Origin: Flavobacteriaceae bacterium
GTDB taxonomy: Bacteria > Bacteroidota > Bacteroidia > Flavobacteriales > Flavobacteriaceae
Assembly (NCBI GenBank): GCA_013214065.1
Contig: JABSPK010000008.1
Coordinates: forward strand, 62,001-126,000
Direction: 5' to 3'
Length of the DNA: 64,000 nucleotides
In this document: positions 55,634-63,502 of the stretch, piece after piece
How positions within the stretch are numbered: position 1 is the stretch's first letter
Layout: every line of letters starts with the position of its first letter
Made by a program: the position numbers and the translations under genes
Notes under the pieces: generated by a model
What the model was told of the DNA's origin: nothing
Seen by the model: only the letters and a program-made list of their open reading frames with translations
Databases searched by the model: none

Positions 55634-57457
55634 ATGGCAGATATCATTAAACTTTTACCAGACCATGTTGCCAATCAAATAGCAGCGGGTGAAGTGGTAC
55701 AACGACCGGCTTCCGTAGTCAAGGAACTGCTTGAAAATGCCATCGATGCCCAGGCAACTACCGTCAAGCTGATCGTCAAGAACGGTGGTAAGGTGTTGAT
55801 CCATGTCGTTGACGACGGCAGCGGTATGAGCGATACCGATGCCCGATTGTCTTTTGAACGTCATGCCACTTCGAAAATAGCTTCGGCCGATGATCTTTTT
55901 AAATTGTCTACCAAGGGGTTTCGAGGCGAGGCTTTGGCATCGATTGCCGCAATCGCCCATGTAGAAATGCTGACCAAACCCGATAACTCCGAATTGGGTA
56001 CCCAAATCCGGATTGAAGGGAGCAAGGTCATCGAACAAGAAGCCTGTGCCAGCCCGAAAGGGACGTCCATCGCCATCAAGAACTTATTTTTCAATATTCC
56101 GGCCCGTCGCAATTTTTTAAAATCCGACCAAGTAGAGCTTCGCCATATCATTGACGAGTTCCAACGCGTTGCATTGGTGCACCCTGACGTGACTTTCAGT
56201 ATGTACCATAACGGTTCCGAATTGTTCAACCTCCCTTCTGGCAACCACCGCCAACGGGTCACCCAAATTTTCGGTAACCGGATGGATGAACGCCTGGTGC
56301 CCGTGAATGAGACCACTGAGGTCGTGACCGTCTCCGGCTTCGTCTGCAAACCTGAATTCGCCAAAAAGAGTAGGGGGGAACAGTTCTTTTTCGCCAACGA
56401 CCGATTTATAAAAAGTCCGTACCTGCACCATGCCGTGCTTTCGGCTTTTGAGGGCTTGTTGAAAACCGACGTGCATCCAGGGTATTTTTTGTACCTCACG
56501 GTTGATCCGGGTGCGATCGATATCAACATCCATCCTACCAAGACCGAAGTGAAGTTCGATGATGAAAATGCCTTGTACGCTATATTGCGCTCAGCGATAA
56601 AACATAGCTTGGGGCAGTTCAATATCGCACCGATCCTTGATTTTGAGCGTGATGGTAATTTGGATACCCCGTACCACTATGAGCAGAAGGAAGCGAGCAT
56701 GCCCACGGTAAGCGTTGATCGTACCTTCAATCCTTTCGCAGCACCCACCCAAGAACGTAAAAGTGTTGCCGGTTGGGAAAGCCTGTTCGGTGATGACCCC
56801 AAAGGTGCCGACCTGTCTTTCAGTAGCATCGAAGTCGAATCGGAAGCGGCGTCAAGCGACTTGTTCGAAGGAACCGAAGCCGCGATAGCACAACAACGGT
56901 CGATTTTTCAGCTACGCAACAAGTACATCGTGTCGACCTTGCGTTCGGGCCTGTTGGCCATCAACCAGAACCGGGCGCATCAACGCATTTTGTTCGAGCG
57001 GTTCTTGGCCGCCTCGGAGTCGCAAAAGGCGGTGACCCAACAATTGCTCTTTCCGTTGGATATTGATTTGCCTGCCAAAGATTTCCAAGCCTTTCAAGAA
57101 ATGGAGGCTGATTTGGTGAAAATGGGATTTTCCTTGGAGGATGCTGGTTCCGAAAAAGTAAAAGTGACAGGTATACCGGTCGGCATGACAGAAAGTATGG
57201 TTGGCACGGTATTGGAGGATTTATTGGCAAGTTTCCAAGATAACCAAACCGTAAATACCGTATTTTCACAACGGGAGCTGTTGAGCAAGGTATTGAGTGA
57301 GGCCATGGCCATCAAGAACGGTCAGGCATTGGAAATGGATGCCCAATTGGTTTTGGTCGATGACCTATTCGCATGTTCCGAACCAAAATTGAGCCCTTCG
57401 GGTAAGGTGGTCTATACGACCATCGACTTAAATGAAATTGACAAAAGATTCGAATAA
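55634..57457 (+). CDS. mutL: DNA mismatch repair protein MutL
   Basis: The 607-residue protein has the GHKL ATPase motifs ENAIDAQAT, DDGSGM and TKGFRGEAL, then a variable linker and the C-terminal dimerisation domain (about 420-607). In MutL proteins with nuclease activity the C-terminal domain contains DQHAxxExxxxE; here the equivalent stretch (about residue 444 on) reads NQNRAHQRILFE, with D, H, A and the first E changed, and the later ACR/CPxGRP-type motifs also look altered. Nicking activity is therefore unlikely. The gene begins on the base after the preceding stop codon and the first rhomboid begins on the base after its own. Confidence 0.95.
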   Translation: MADIIKLLPDHVANQIAAGEVVQRPASVVKELLENAIDAQATTVKLIVKNGGKVLIHVVDDGSGMSDTDARLSFERHATSKIASADDLFKLSTKGFRGEALASIAAIAHVEMLTKPDNSELGTQIRIEGSKVIEQEACASPKGTSIAIKNLFFNIPARRNFLKSDQVELRHIIDEFQRVALVHPDVTFSMYHNGSELFNLPSGNHRQRVTQIFGNRMDERLVPVNETTEVVTVSGFVCKPEFAKKSRGEQFFFANDRFIKSPYLHHAVLSAFEGLLKTDVHPGYFLYLTVDPGAIDINIHPTKTEVKFDDENALYAILRSAIKHSLGQFNIAPILDFERDGNLDTPYHYEQKEASMPTVSVDRTFNPFAAPTQERKSVAGWESLFGDDPKGADLSFSSIEVESEAASSDLFEGTEAAIAQQRSIFQLRNKYIVSTLRSGLLAINQNRAHQRILFERFLAASESQKAVTQQLLFPLDIDLPAKDFQAFQEMEADLVKMGFSLEDAGSEKVKVTGIPVGMTESMVGTVLEDLLASFQDNQTVNTVFSQRELLSKVLSEAMAIKNGQALEMDAQLVLVDDLFACSEPKLSPSGKVVYTTIDLNEIDKRFE

Positions 57458-58204
57458 ATGGGAAGACTGACCGAGGCTATAAAGCATCTTATCATCATTA
57501 ATGTCATCTTCTTTATTGCTGGTATCGCCGGTTATGGCGATATGCTCTATCAATATTTGGCCTTATGGTTTCCTGAGAACGCCAATTTTCAATGGTGGCA
57601 AGTGGTTTCCCATATGTTCCTACATGATTTCGGCGGTTTTTTCCACATTCTTTTCAATATGTATGCCTTATGGGCATTCGGCTCACCCTTGGAGCGTATG
57701 TGGGGACGGAACAAGTTTCTGTTTTTCTATTTTTCGGCGGGTATCGGTGCGGCCTTGATCCATACGGCCGCAAACTATTATTTTTTCAATGAGGGCCTGG
57801 ACGTCATTCTCGGATCCGGCATGCAGAAAAGCCAAGTCATCGAGATTCTATCGAAAGGACAATACAGTCCCGATTGGTACCGACTGGCTTCCCAGGGTAC
57901 CATTGACGGGTTCCTTTCTGCATTCAATGCACCGGCCGTGGGGGCATCTGGTGCGGTGTACGGCGTTTTGGTCGCCTTCGCCTTCTCTTATCCGAACGCT
58001 GAATTGATGTTGATTTTCTTGCCGATTCCAATCAAAGCGAAATACTTCGTGCCCTTGATCATCCTGGGGGATCTGTTTTTCGGTTTCAGTAACGTCAATA
58101 CCGGCATCGCGCACTTCGCGCACATCGGTGGGGCACTCATCGGATTCGTCATGATGTGGTATTGGAAAAAGAATCAATTCAACAATAATCGCTGGGACCG
58201 CTAA
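57458..58204 (+). CDS. Rhomboid intramembrane serine protease (copy 1)
   Basis: A 248-residue polytopic protein with the rhomboid catalytic dyad intact: Ser in GASGAVYG (about 164) and His in AHFAHIGGALIG (about 222); the HN motif in the first part (FFHILFNMYALW) is also present. About six hydrophobic helices. The insertion at 108-150 between helices is larger than average. The ATG directly abuts the mutL stop. The second rhomboid's ATG overlaps this stop (TAATG). Substrates unknown. Confidence 0.93.
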   Translation: MGRLTEAIKHLIIINVIFFIAGIAGYGDMLYQYLALWFPENANFQWWQVVSHMFLHDFGGFFHILFNMYALWAFGSPLERMWGRNKFLFFYFSAGIGAALIHTAANYYFFNEGLDVILGSGMQKSQVIEILSKGQYSPDWYRLASQGTIDGFLSAFNAPAVGASGAVYGVLVAFAFSYPNAELMLIFLPIPIKAKYFVPLIILGDLFFGFSNVNTGIAHFAHIGGALIGFVMMWYWKKNQFNNNRWDR

Positions 58205-59079
58205 TGGCAAATTCAGATCTCAAATACCAGTTCGCCCGTTTGAACATTGCCGAAAAATTGATCGCCATCAATGTTGCGGTCTTTTTATTGAACGGTATCG
58301 GCACCTATCTTTTGCAAGTACCGAACGACTTCGTGATGCGGTGGTTCGAACTGCCCAAGTCGCTTATGGGTTTTCTTACCCAACCGTGGTCGCTAGTGAC
58401 CTACTCGTTTTTCCATTCCGGATTCGGGCATATTTTCTGGAACATGCTGATGCTTTATTTCGCTAGCCGTATCTTCTTGAACCTCTTTGACGCCAGGCGG
58501 TTCATCAACGTATACTTTCTCGGGGTCATCGTCGGTGGTTTGGTCTTTTTGCTGAGCTACAATATTTTCCCGGCTTTATTGAACACCAATTCCTCGCTGA
58601 TAGGGGCATCGGCAGGGGTGACCGCGGTCTTGATCTTTATCTGTGCTTATATCCCCAACCAAGAAGTCCGGATTATCTTTTTCAATGTGAAATTATGGTA
58701 TGTCGGGGCCTTTTTTGTCTTGGTCGATTTGATTCAGATCCAATACGGCGCCAATGTAGGTGGGCGATTGGCCCATTTAGGGGGTGCCTTTCTTGGGTAT
58801 ATCTATGCCCGACAGCTCGTACAAGGTAAGGATATCGGGGCCGGGTTCTCGAACCTAGTCGATAAGATGGCTGATCTTTTCAAACCCCGAGAACGCAAAG
58901 CCCCATTGAAAACGGTGTACAATAAGAAGGATGTCCGCAAAGGAAAGGGGGTCGATTATGACAAGGAGACCACCCAGCGGAAAATCGATGCGATTCTCGA
59001 TAAGATCAGCAAATCGGGCTACGAAAGCCTTTCTAAGGCAGAGAAGGATTTTTTGTTCAAGGCAGGTAAAGGAGATTGA
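58204..59079 (+). CDS. Rhomboid intramembrane serine protease with DUF6576 tail (copy 2)
   Basis: A 291-residue rhomboid with Ser in LIGASAGVTAV (about 136), His in GRLAHLGGAFLG (about 191), and the HIFWNMLMLYF motif. After the last helix comes a cytoplasmic tail of about 80 residues, matching the DUF6576 tail common on Bacteroidota rhomboids (KIDAILDKISKSGYESLS followed by KAEKDFLFKAG). It is encoded by a gene overlapping copy 1 by one base, and together they form a tandem pair of active rhomboids with different catalytic-motif contexts. Confidence 0.93.
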   Translation: MANSDLKYQFARLNIAEKLIAINVAVFLLNGIGTYLLQVPNDFVMRWFELPKSLMGFLTQPWSLVTYSFFHSGFGHIFWNMLMLYFASRIFLNLFDARRFINVYFLGVIVGGLVFLLSYNIFPALLNTNSSLIGASAGVTAVLIFICAYIPNQEVRIIFFNVKLWYVGAFFVLVDLIQIQYGANVGGRLAHLGGAFLGYIYARQLVQGKDIGAGFSNLVDKMADLFKPRERKAPLKTVYNKKDVRKGKGVDYDKETTQRKIDAILDKISKSGYESLSKAEKDFLFKAGKGD

Positions 59080-59090
59080 ATTTGAAAAAA

Positions 59091-60116
59091 ATGTCGGGGG
59101 GCAAGAAATGGATTTTTTTCTTCAATATCGTGTTCGCGATATTGTTCGGGGTTACCCTATTGATTCCGTTTTTCTCGGTAGCAACAATTGGCAAACTCTC
59201 CGTTTTGAGTTTATTCACCCCTTTTTTCGTAATGGTCCATATCGGTTTTGTACTGTTTTGGTGGATGAACAAGCGTAAACTGGTGATACTTTCCTTGTCC
59301 CTATTGGTATTGGGGTATTTACTTTTCGATAGCTTCTATAAGTTCCCGACCTCCAATGAAACCGACGGGGGGTTCAGTGTACTGAGTTTCAATGTGCGCA
59401 ATCTCAATAAGAATGAGCATTTGCGGATCGCGAACGTTGATAGTCTTGTGATGGAATTCGTGGCGACCCAAGACGCTGATGTGGTCTGTTTCCAAGAATA
59501 CAATTATGCCAAAAAATGGAGCCATCACCTTAGCCAGCAGTATCCTTATCGGTTCGTTGATTTCGAATATGGCAAACACGATGGACGCGTGATCCAGGCC
59601 GTCTATTCGAAACATCCGATCGTGGCTGTAGATGATATTGATTTCCCCAAAAGCTCGAATAAGGCGATTTATGCAGATTTGTTGGTTTCAGGTGATACGG
59701 TTCGCCTGTATAACGTGCATCTGCAATCTTTTAAGGTAGTTCCTGACAAGATCAATGCCTCTGATTCCGAAAAGCTTATGCAACGGGTCTATAGGGGTAT
59801 GCAAAAGCAACAGGAGCAAGTTGAGGTCTTGCGCACCCATATGGCCGAAAACAAGCACAAACGAATCGTTGTGGGCGATTTGAACAATACCCAGTTTTCG
59901 AACATTTATCGCAAACTATCAAGTGGGTTGAAGGATACCTTCCAAGAGAAAGGAACCGGTTTCGGTACGACCTATCGCTTGCTCGGCTACCCGATGCGGA
60001 TCGATTACATCTTCGTAGATCCGAAATTCGAGGTCATCGCGCACCAAAACTTCGATATCGAGCTTTCCGATCATTTCCCGGTTATGGCCACAATGCGAAT
60101 GGTTTCAGAGCCATAG
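59091..60116 (+). CDS. Membrane-anchored endonuclease/exonuclease/phosphatase-fold protein
   Basis: A 341-residue protein with N-terminal hydrophobic helices (three segments up to about residue 85) and an EEP metal-dependent hydrolase domain. Motifs: SFNVRNLNK, FQEYNYAKKW, VGDLNNTQF, RIDYIFVDPKF and SDHFPVMATM. The family includes nucleases, sphingomyelinase-like and phosphoinositide-type phosphodiesterases; the substrate is unknown. The frame opens at TTG 59076, overlapping the rhomboid stop; ATG 59091 (MSGGKKWIFFF) gives a better membrane start. It converges on and overlaps DUF6122. Confidence 0.87.
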   Translation: MSGGKKWIFFFNIVFAILFGVTLLIPFFSVATIGKLSVLSLFTPFFVMVHIGFVLFWWMNKRKLVILSLSLLVLGYLLFDSFYKFPTSNETDGGFSVLSFNVRNLNKNEHLRIANVDSLVMEFVATQDADVVCFQEYNYAKKWSHHLSQQYPYRFVDFEYGKHDGRVIQAVYSKHPIVAVDDIDFPKSSNKAIYADLLVSGDTVRLYNVHLQSFKVVPDKINASDSEKLMQRVYRGMQKQQEQVEVLRTHMAENKHKRIVVGDLNNTQFSNIYRKLSSGLKDTFQEKGTGFGTTYRLLGYPMRIDYIFVDPKFEVIAHQNFDIELSDHFPVMATMRMVSEP

Positions 60117-60413
60117 ACAATCCCAGAAATCGGCGGCGATATGGAGGAGCAGGGCCAAACCGAACAAGCGTGTTTTCCTGAATAGGGCCAAAAGGGCATA
60201 GCCGGCTATCGACACATAACTATGCAGGGGATGAAAGCCAATACTGCACCGATTGGGATCGAAGATCGGATCGGCGAGCAAATGATCGATATCGATGACC
60301 ATGGCACCCAAAAAGATTAGGATCACGGTGCGTCGTCTTTCAACCGGAAAGCAAAGGGCGATTAGAAAAGGCAAGAGAAAATGGATGCCGTAATGAACGA
60401 ATTCGCGTAACAC
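60105..60413 (-). CDS. DUF6122 small membrane protein
   Basis: A 102-residue protein with three or so hydrophobic helices and an HYGIHFLLPF...IDIDHLLADPIFDPNRCSIGFHPLH pattern. The Asp/His clusters (DIDHLLAD, GFHPLH) resemble the metal-dependent hydrolase-like membrane proteins related to YdjM/DUF457, and could form a metal site. The start codon is GTG 60413, overlapping the WbqC stop by one base. Last gene of the lepB-WbqC-DUF6122 run. Function unknown. Confidence 0.84.
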   Translation of the reverse strand: MLREFVHYGIHFLLPFLIALCFPVERRRTVILIFLGAMVIDIDHLLADPIFDPNRCSIGFHPLHSYVSIAGYALLALFRKTRLFGLALLLHIAADFWDCLWL

Positions 60414-61036
60414 TAAATCCCGATTTTCTGATTTTCCAAATAAGTTAGGGCATTGCTGCCTTCATTGAAAAGCAAGTCCAGCACACTGAGGTTCCCGATA
60501 AACCCATGACGGTCACCGAAAACTTGAAAATAAGGTTCCGTTGCCCAGCTTTTTTCCCCTTTGGCGATGGCGAGATGACGCAAATCAGTAACCCCAGTTG
60601 GTCGCGGGTCGTACTGTTGGGTCTTGGAGGTTGGCATTTCAAGGCCCAAGCTGCTAGTAATGAACTCGAGGGTCGCAAAGTTCAAATCAATCAAGAATTC
60701 GAATCGTCGTTCGAAAATCGGGGCCAAATCGTCTTCATAAAACTCAAAAAACGCCGAAGTGCGGTACGCGGTCTGTAGAGTACGCCAATGACGCAGCTGC
60801 CAACGTTCGCTATGGTCGATTCTGACCTCCTTGTATTTTTGCCGACCATCGGAGCCCCCCACATGTTGTATGGGTACGTTCAGCATGTGCTTGCCTTGAT
60901 CCGTACAGATATAGCAGCGGTTGCGATAGGTCTGTTTTTGGAAATTGTCTTCGTTTTCCCATACCACATCAGCCATGGTCAATGCCTTGGCCGTAACCAG
61001 GTTAGGGAAGTAGACCGGATGTAAGAGGGTTTCCAA
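60413..61036 (-). CDS. WbqC-family protein
   Basis: A 207-residue WbqC-like protein: LLHPVYFPNLVTA at the N-terminus and DNFQKQTYRNRCYI, LNVPIQHVGGS in the first half are family hallmarks. WbqC proteins occur in polysaccharide or glycan biosynthesis loci and may be acyl- or aminotransferase-like, but the activity is not established. The start is TTG 61036 (METLLHPVYF). It is five bases downstream of lepB and overlaps DUF6122 by one base; the set dapB-lepB-WbqC is conserved in Bacteroidota. Confidence 0.9.
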   Translation of the reverse strand: METLLHPVYFPNLVTAKALTMADVVWENEDNFQKQTYRNRCYICTDQGKHMLNVPIQHVGGSDGRQKYKEVRIDHSERWQLRHWRTLQTAYRTSAFFEFYEDDLAPIFERRFEFLIDLNFATLEFITSSLGLEMPTSKTQQYDPRPTGVTDLRHLAIAKGEKSWATEPYFQVFGDRHGFIGNLSVLDLLFNEGSNALTYLENQKIGI

Positions 61037-61041
61037 AACGC

Positions 61042-62757
61042 TTAGGCCGATTGCTGTTTACGTCGTTTTCGAACGTAATCGATGATCAGCCAAGCCGCCA
61101 AGGCCATCAAGAAATACCGAAAATAGGAGACAGGTTCCCCGCTGCCGCCCACGGTAGTGAACATACGATCCCATCTGAATTTTTCATTGAACCTTATCCC
61201 ATCTTGAAAATTATCGAAGCTCAACCAAATGAACACCGGTTTTCCGACGATATGGTCTTCGGCCACATAACCCCAAGCGCGACTGTCTTCCGAATGATCG
61301 CGATTGTCACCCATCATCCAATAATAATCCTGTTGAAAGGTATAGGAATCCACTTCCTGTCCGTTGATCAACACCTTATCGGCGGTAACTTCGACCTCGT
61401 TGTGTTCGTAATCCCTGATGATTTTTTTATACAGCGGTATGGTGCGTTTGTTAATGGCAACGGTCGTGCCCGCTTTCGGAATGTAGATGGGCCCGAAATT
61501 GTCGACATTCCATTTGTAATAGGGACTTTGCGGAAAAATGTTGTATCCGGGTTGGCCCTTGGGTAGTACTTCCATAACGACCGAATCGATAGCGGGGTTC
61601 TTGCGCAATTCCTCGACCATGGCATCGGTTAGGTTGGCCACCCGTTCCCTGGGAGTGACCTCTTTTAACGACAGTCTTAATGCGCGAATCAGTTCAGTCG
61701 GAATTCCGGTTTCATCAGTGAACAATTCCAGTTGCCCGTCATCGCGTTGGCGATAGTTCATGACGTATCTCGAGAGGCCATTGGCCTGGGTCTGGTTCAA
61801 TGAGGCGGTCAGGTAGGTGCGTTGGAAGTCTTCGGCATCGACCCCTTTTTCTTTGTTCAGCAATCGGCTTGAAACCCCTTTACTACCATAAACGATGTAG
61901 TTGTTCAATACTTTGGCCCGATCGGAAAGCTGCAATTGTTCGCCATTGATAAAGACGAAGCCATCTCGCACTTCTAGAGAATCACCGGGCGTGCCGACGC
62001 AGCGCTTTACATAATTCGATTTTTTGTCAATGGGTTTTTGAACCGCTTTTTCCGCCTTAAAAAATACGCGAACCGTATCGGCAGGCCAGCTAAAAACAAC
62101 GATGTCGTTCTTTTTCGGGGTGCTCAAACCAGGCAGTCGGAAATAGGGGATCTGGGGCTTACGCAGATACGAACGGGTTTTGATCAGGGGTAGGGTATCG
62201 TGCACCATAGGTGCGGCCACAGCGGTCATCGGGGTTCGCGCCCCGAAATGGAATTTACTGACGAACAAGAAATCCCCAATGCGTAAGGTGCGTTCCAAAG
62301 ATCCCGTCGGGATTACATACGGCTGCATGAAATAGGTATGTACGAAGGTAGCGGCCACTACGGCAAAAACAATCGAACTGACCCATTCCCCCAAGCCTGA
62401 CTTCGGCTTTAGGTCACGATCTTCGATATAGGTGACGTCTTGGGTATAGTTGATGTAATAGATATAGAAGCCGAGGGTTAAAATGACCAACCAGGTATCC
62501 ACAAGTTTGTTCTTTCCAAAACTTCGAATGGTCTCGACCCAAACTACCGGGAACATCAATAAATTGATGATCGGGATGAACAAGAGCAACACCCACCAAT
62601 TAGGGCGGTTGATGATGCGCATCAATATGATGGCATTATAGACCGGAATCGCCGCCTCCCAGGCTTTGCGTCCGGCCTTGACATACAGTTTCCACGTTCC
62701 GAGAAAGTGGATGACCTGAACGATCAAAATAAAAAGTAACCACTGTGTACTGTCCAT
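61042..62757 (-). CDS. lepB: Signal peptidase I
   Basis: LepB removes signal peptides from secreted proteins at the membrane. The 571-residue product is far longer than E. coli's 324. An N-terminal region of three hydrophobic helices (about 5-25, 55-75, 88-105) precedes the single-helix anchor. The catalytic Ser is in YVIPTGSLERTL (about 153), the general-base Lys in NYVKRCVGTPGD (about 251), and box E is GDNRDHSEDSRAWG. An insert of about 170 residues separates the Lys region from box E. Both catalytic residues are present. It is 43 bases downstream of dapB. Confidence 0.94.
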   Translation of the reverse strand: MDSTQWLLFILIVQVIHFLGTWKLYVKAGRKAWEAAIPVYNAIILMRIINRPNWWVLLLFIPIINLLMFPVVWVETIRSFGKNKLVDTWLVILTLGFYIYYINYTQDVTYIEDRDLKPKSGLGEWVSSIVFAVVAATFVHTYFMQPYVIPTGSLERTLRIGDFLFVSKFHFGARTPMTAVAAPMVHDTLPLIKTRSYLRKPQIPYFRLPGLSTPKKNDIVVFSWPADTVRVFFKAEKAVQKPIDKKSNYVKRCVGTPGDSLEVRDGFVFINGEQLQLSDRAKVLNNYIVYGSKGVSSRLLNKEKGVDAEDFQRTYLTASLNQTQANGLSRYVMNYRQRDDGQLELFTDETGIPTELIRALRLSLKEVTPRERVANLTDAMVEELRKNPAIDSVVMEVLPKGQPGYNIFPQSPYYKWNVDNFGPIYIPKAGTTVAINKRTIPLYKKIIRDYEHNEVEVTADKVLINGQEVDSYTFQQDYYWMMGDNRDHSEDSRAWGYVAEDHIVGKPVFIWLSFDNFQDGIRFNEKFRWDRMFTTVGGSGEPVSYFRYFLMALAAWLIIDYVRKRRKQQSA

Positions 62758-62800
62758 ATCTTTTTTGTTTTAGACCCGATTCGGCAGGCTTTGTTACGTC

Positions 62801-63499
62801 CTAGCCAAGGTTTAACACATCTTTCATACTAAATACCCCTTGTTTGCCAATGATCCATTCAGCCGCGATAAGGGCTCCCAAGGCGAACCCTTCCCTGTTG
62901 TGTGCCGTATGTTGTATCCGGATGGTATCGACCGCACTGGTATAATCGATCGTATGGGTGCCGGGTACCGTGCCCTCCCTGACGGCGCTGATCGGCACCT
63001 TGTTCGCTTCGGTTTCATTTAAGCTCCAGCCTGAATATCCGGCTTCGGCCATAATGCCTTCGGCCAGACTGATGGCCGTTCCGCTTGGGGCATCCAACTT
63101 TTGGGTATGGTGTATTTCTTCTAAGGCTACTTGGTACCCATGTCCTTTGATCATGTGGGCCAATTGCCGGTTGAGGGCGAAGAACAAGTTGACACCTAAA
63201 CTGAAATTCGAGGCATAGATAAAGGCGCCTTTTTTCCGTTCGCATAGGGCCACGGCTTCCTCAAAGCGGGCCAGCCATCCGGTGGTACCTGAAATGATGG
63301 GGATGTTCGCTTCGAAACAACGCTCGATGTTGTTAAAGGCCGCATCGGGCGTGCTAAAGTCAATGGCTACGTCAACGGAAGTGAAATCCGGGGTGTCAGA
63401 GCCTTCATCCAGCTTGGCCACGATTGAATGCCCTCGTACCGTACCGAGCTTTTCGAGCATTTTGCCCATTTTTCCATATCCGAATAAGGCGATGTTCAT
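62801..63499 (-). CDS. dapB: 4-hydroxy-tetrahydrodipicolinate reductase
   Basis: DapB reduces HTPA to tetrahydrodipicolinate, toward lysine and meso-diaminopimelate for peptidoglycan. The 232-residue length is slightly short but complete: nucleotide-binding GYGKMGKML (residues 7-15), GTTGW near 90, and the substrate-site EEIHHTQKLDAPSGTA with catalytic His and Lys. It is three bases downstream of the DUF5683 gene and 43 bases upstream of lepB, in the conserved DUF5683-dapB-lepB order. Confidence 0.96.
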   Translation of the reverse strand: MNIALFGYGKMGKMLEKLGTVRGHSIVAKLDEGSDTPDFTSVDVAIDFSTPDAAFNNIERCFEANIPIISGTTGWLARFEEAVALCERKKGAFIYASNFSLGVNLFFALNRQLAHMIKGHGYQVALEEIHHTQKLDAPSGTAISLAEGIMAEAGYSGWSLNETEANKVPISAVREGTVPGTHTIDYTSAVDTIRIQHTAHNREGFALGALIAAEWIIGKQGVFSMKDVLNLG

Positions 63500-63502
63500 A
63501 GG

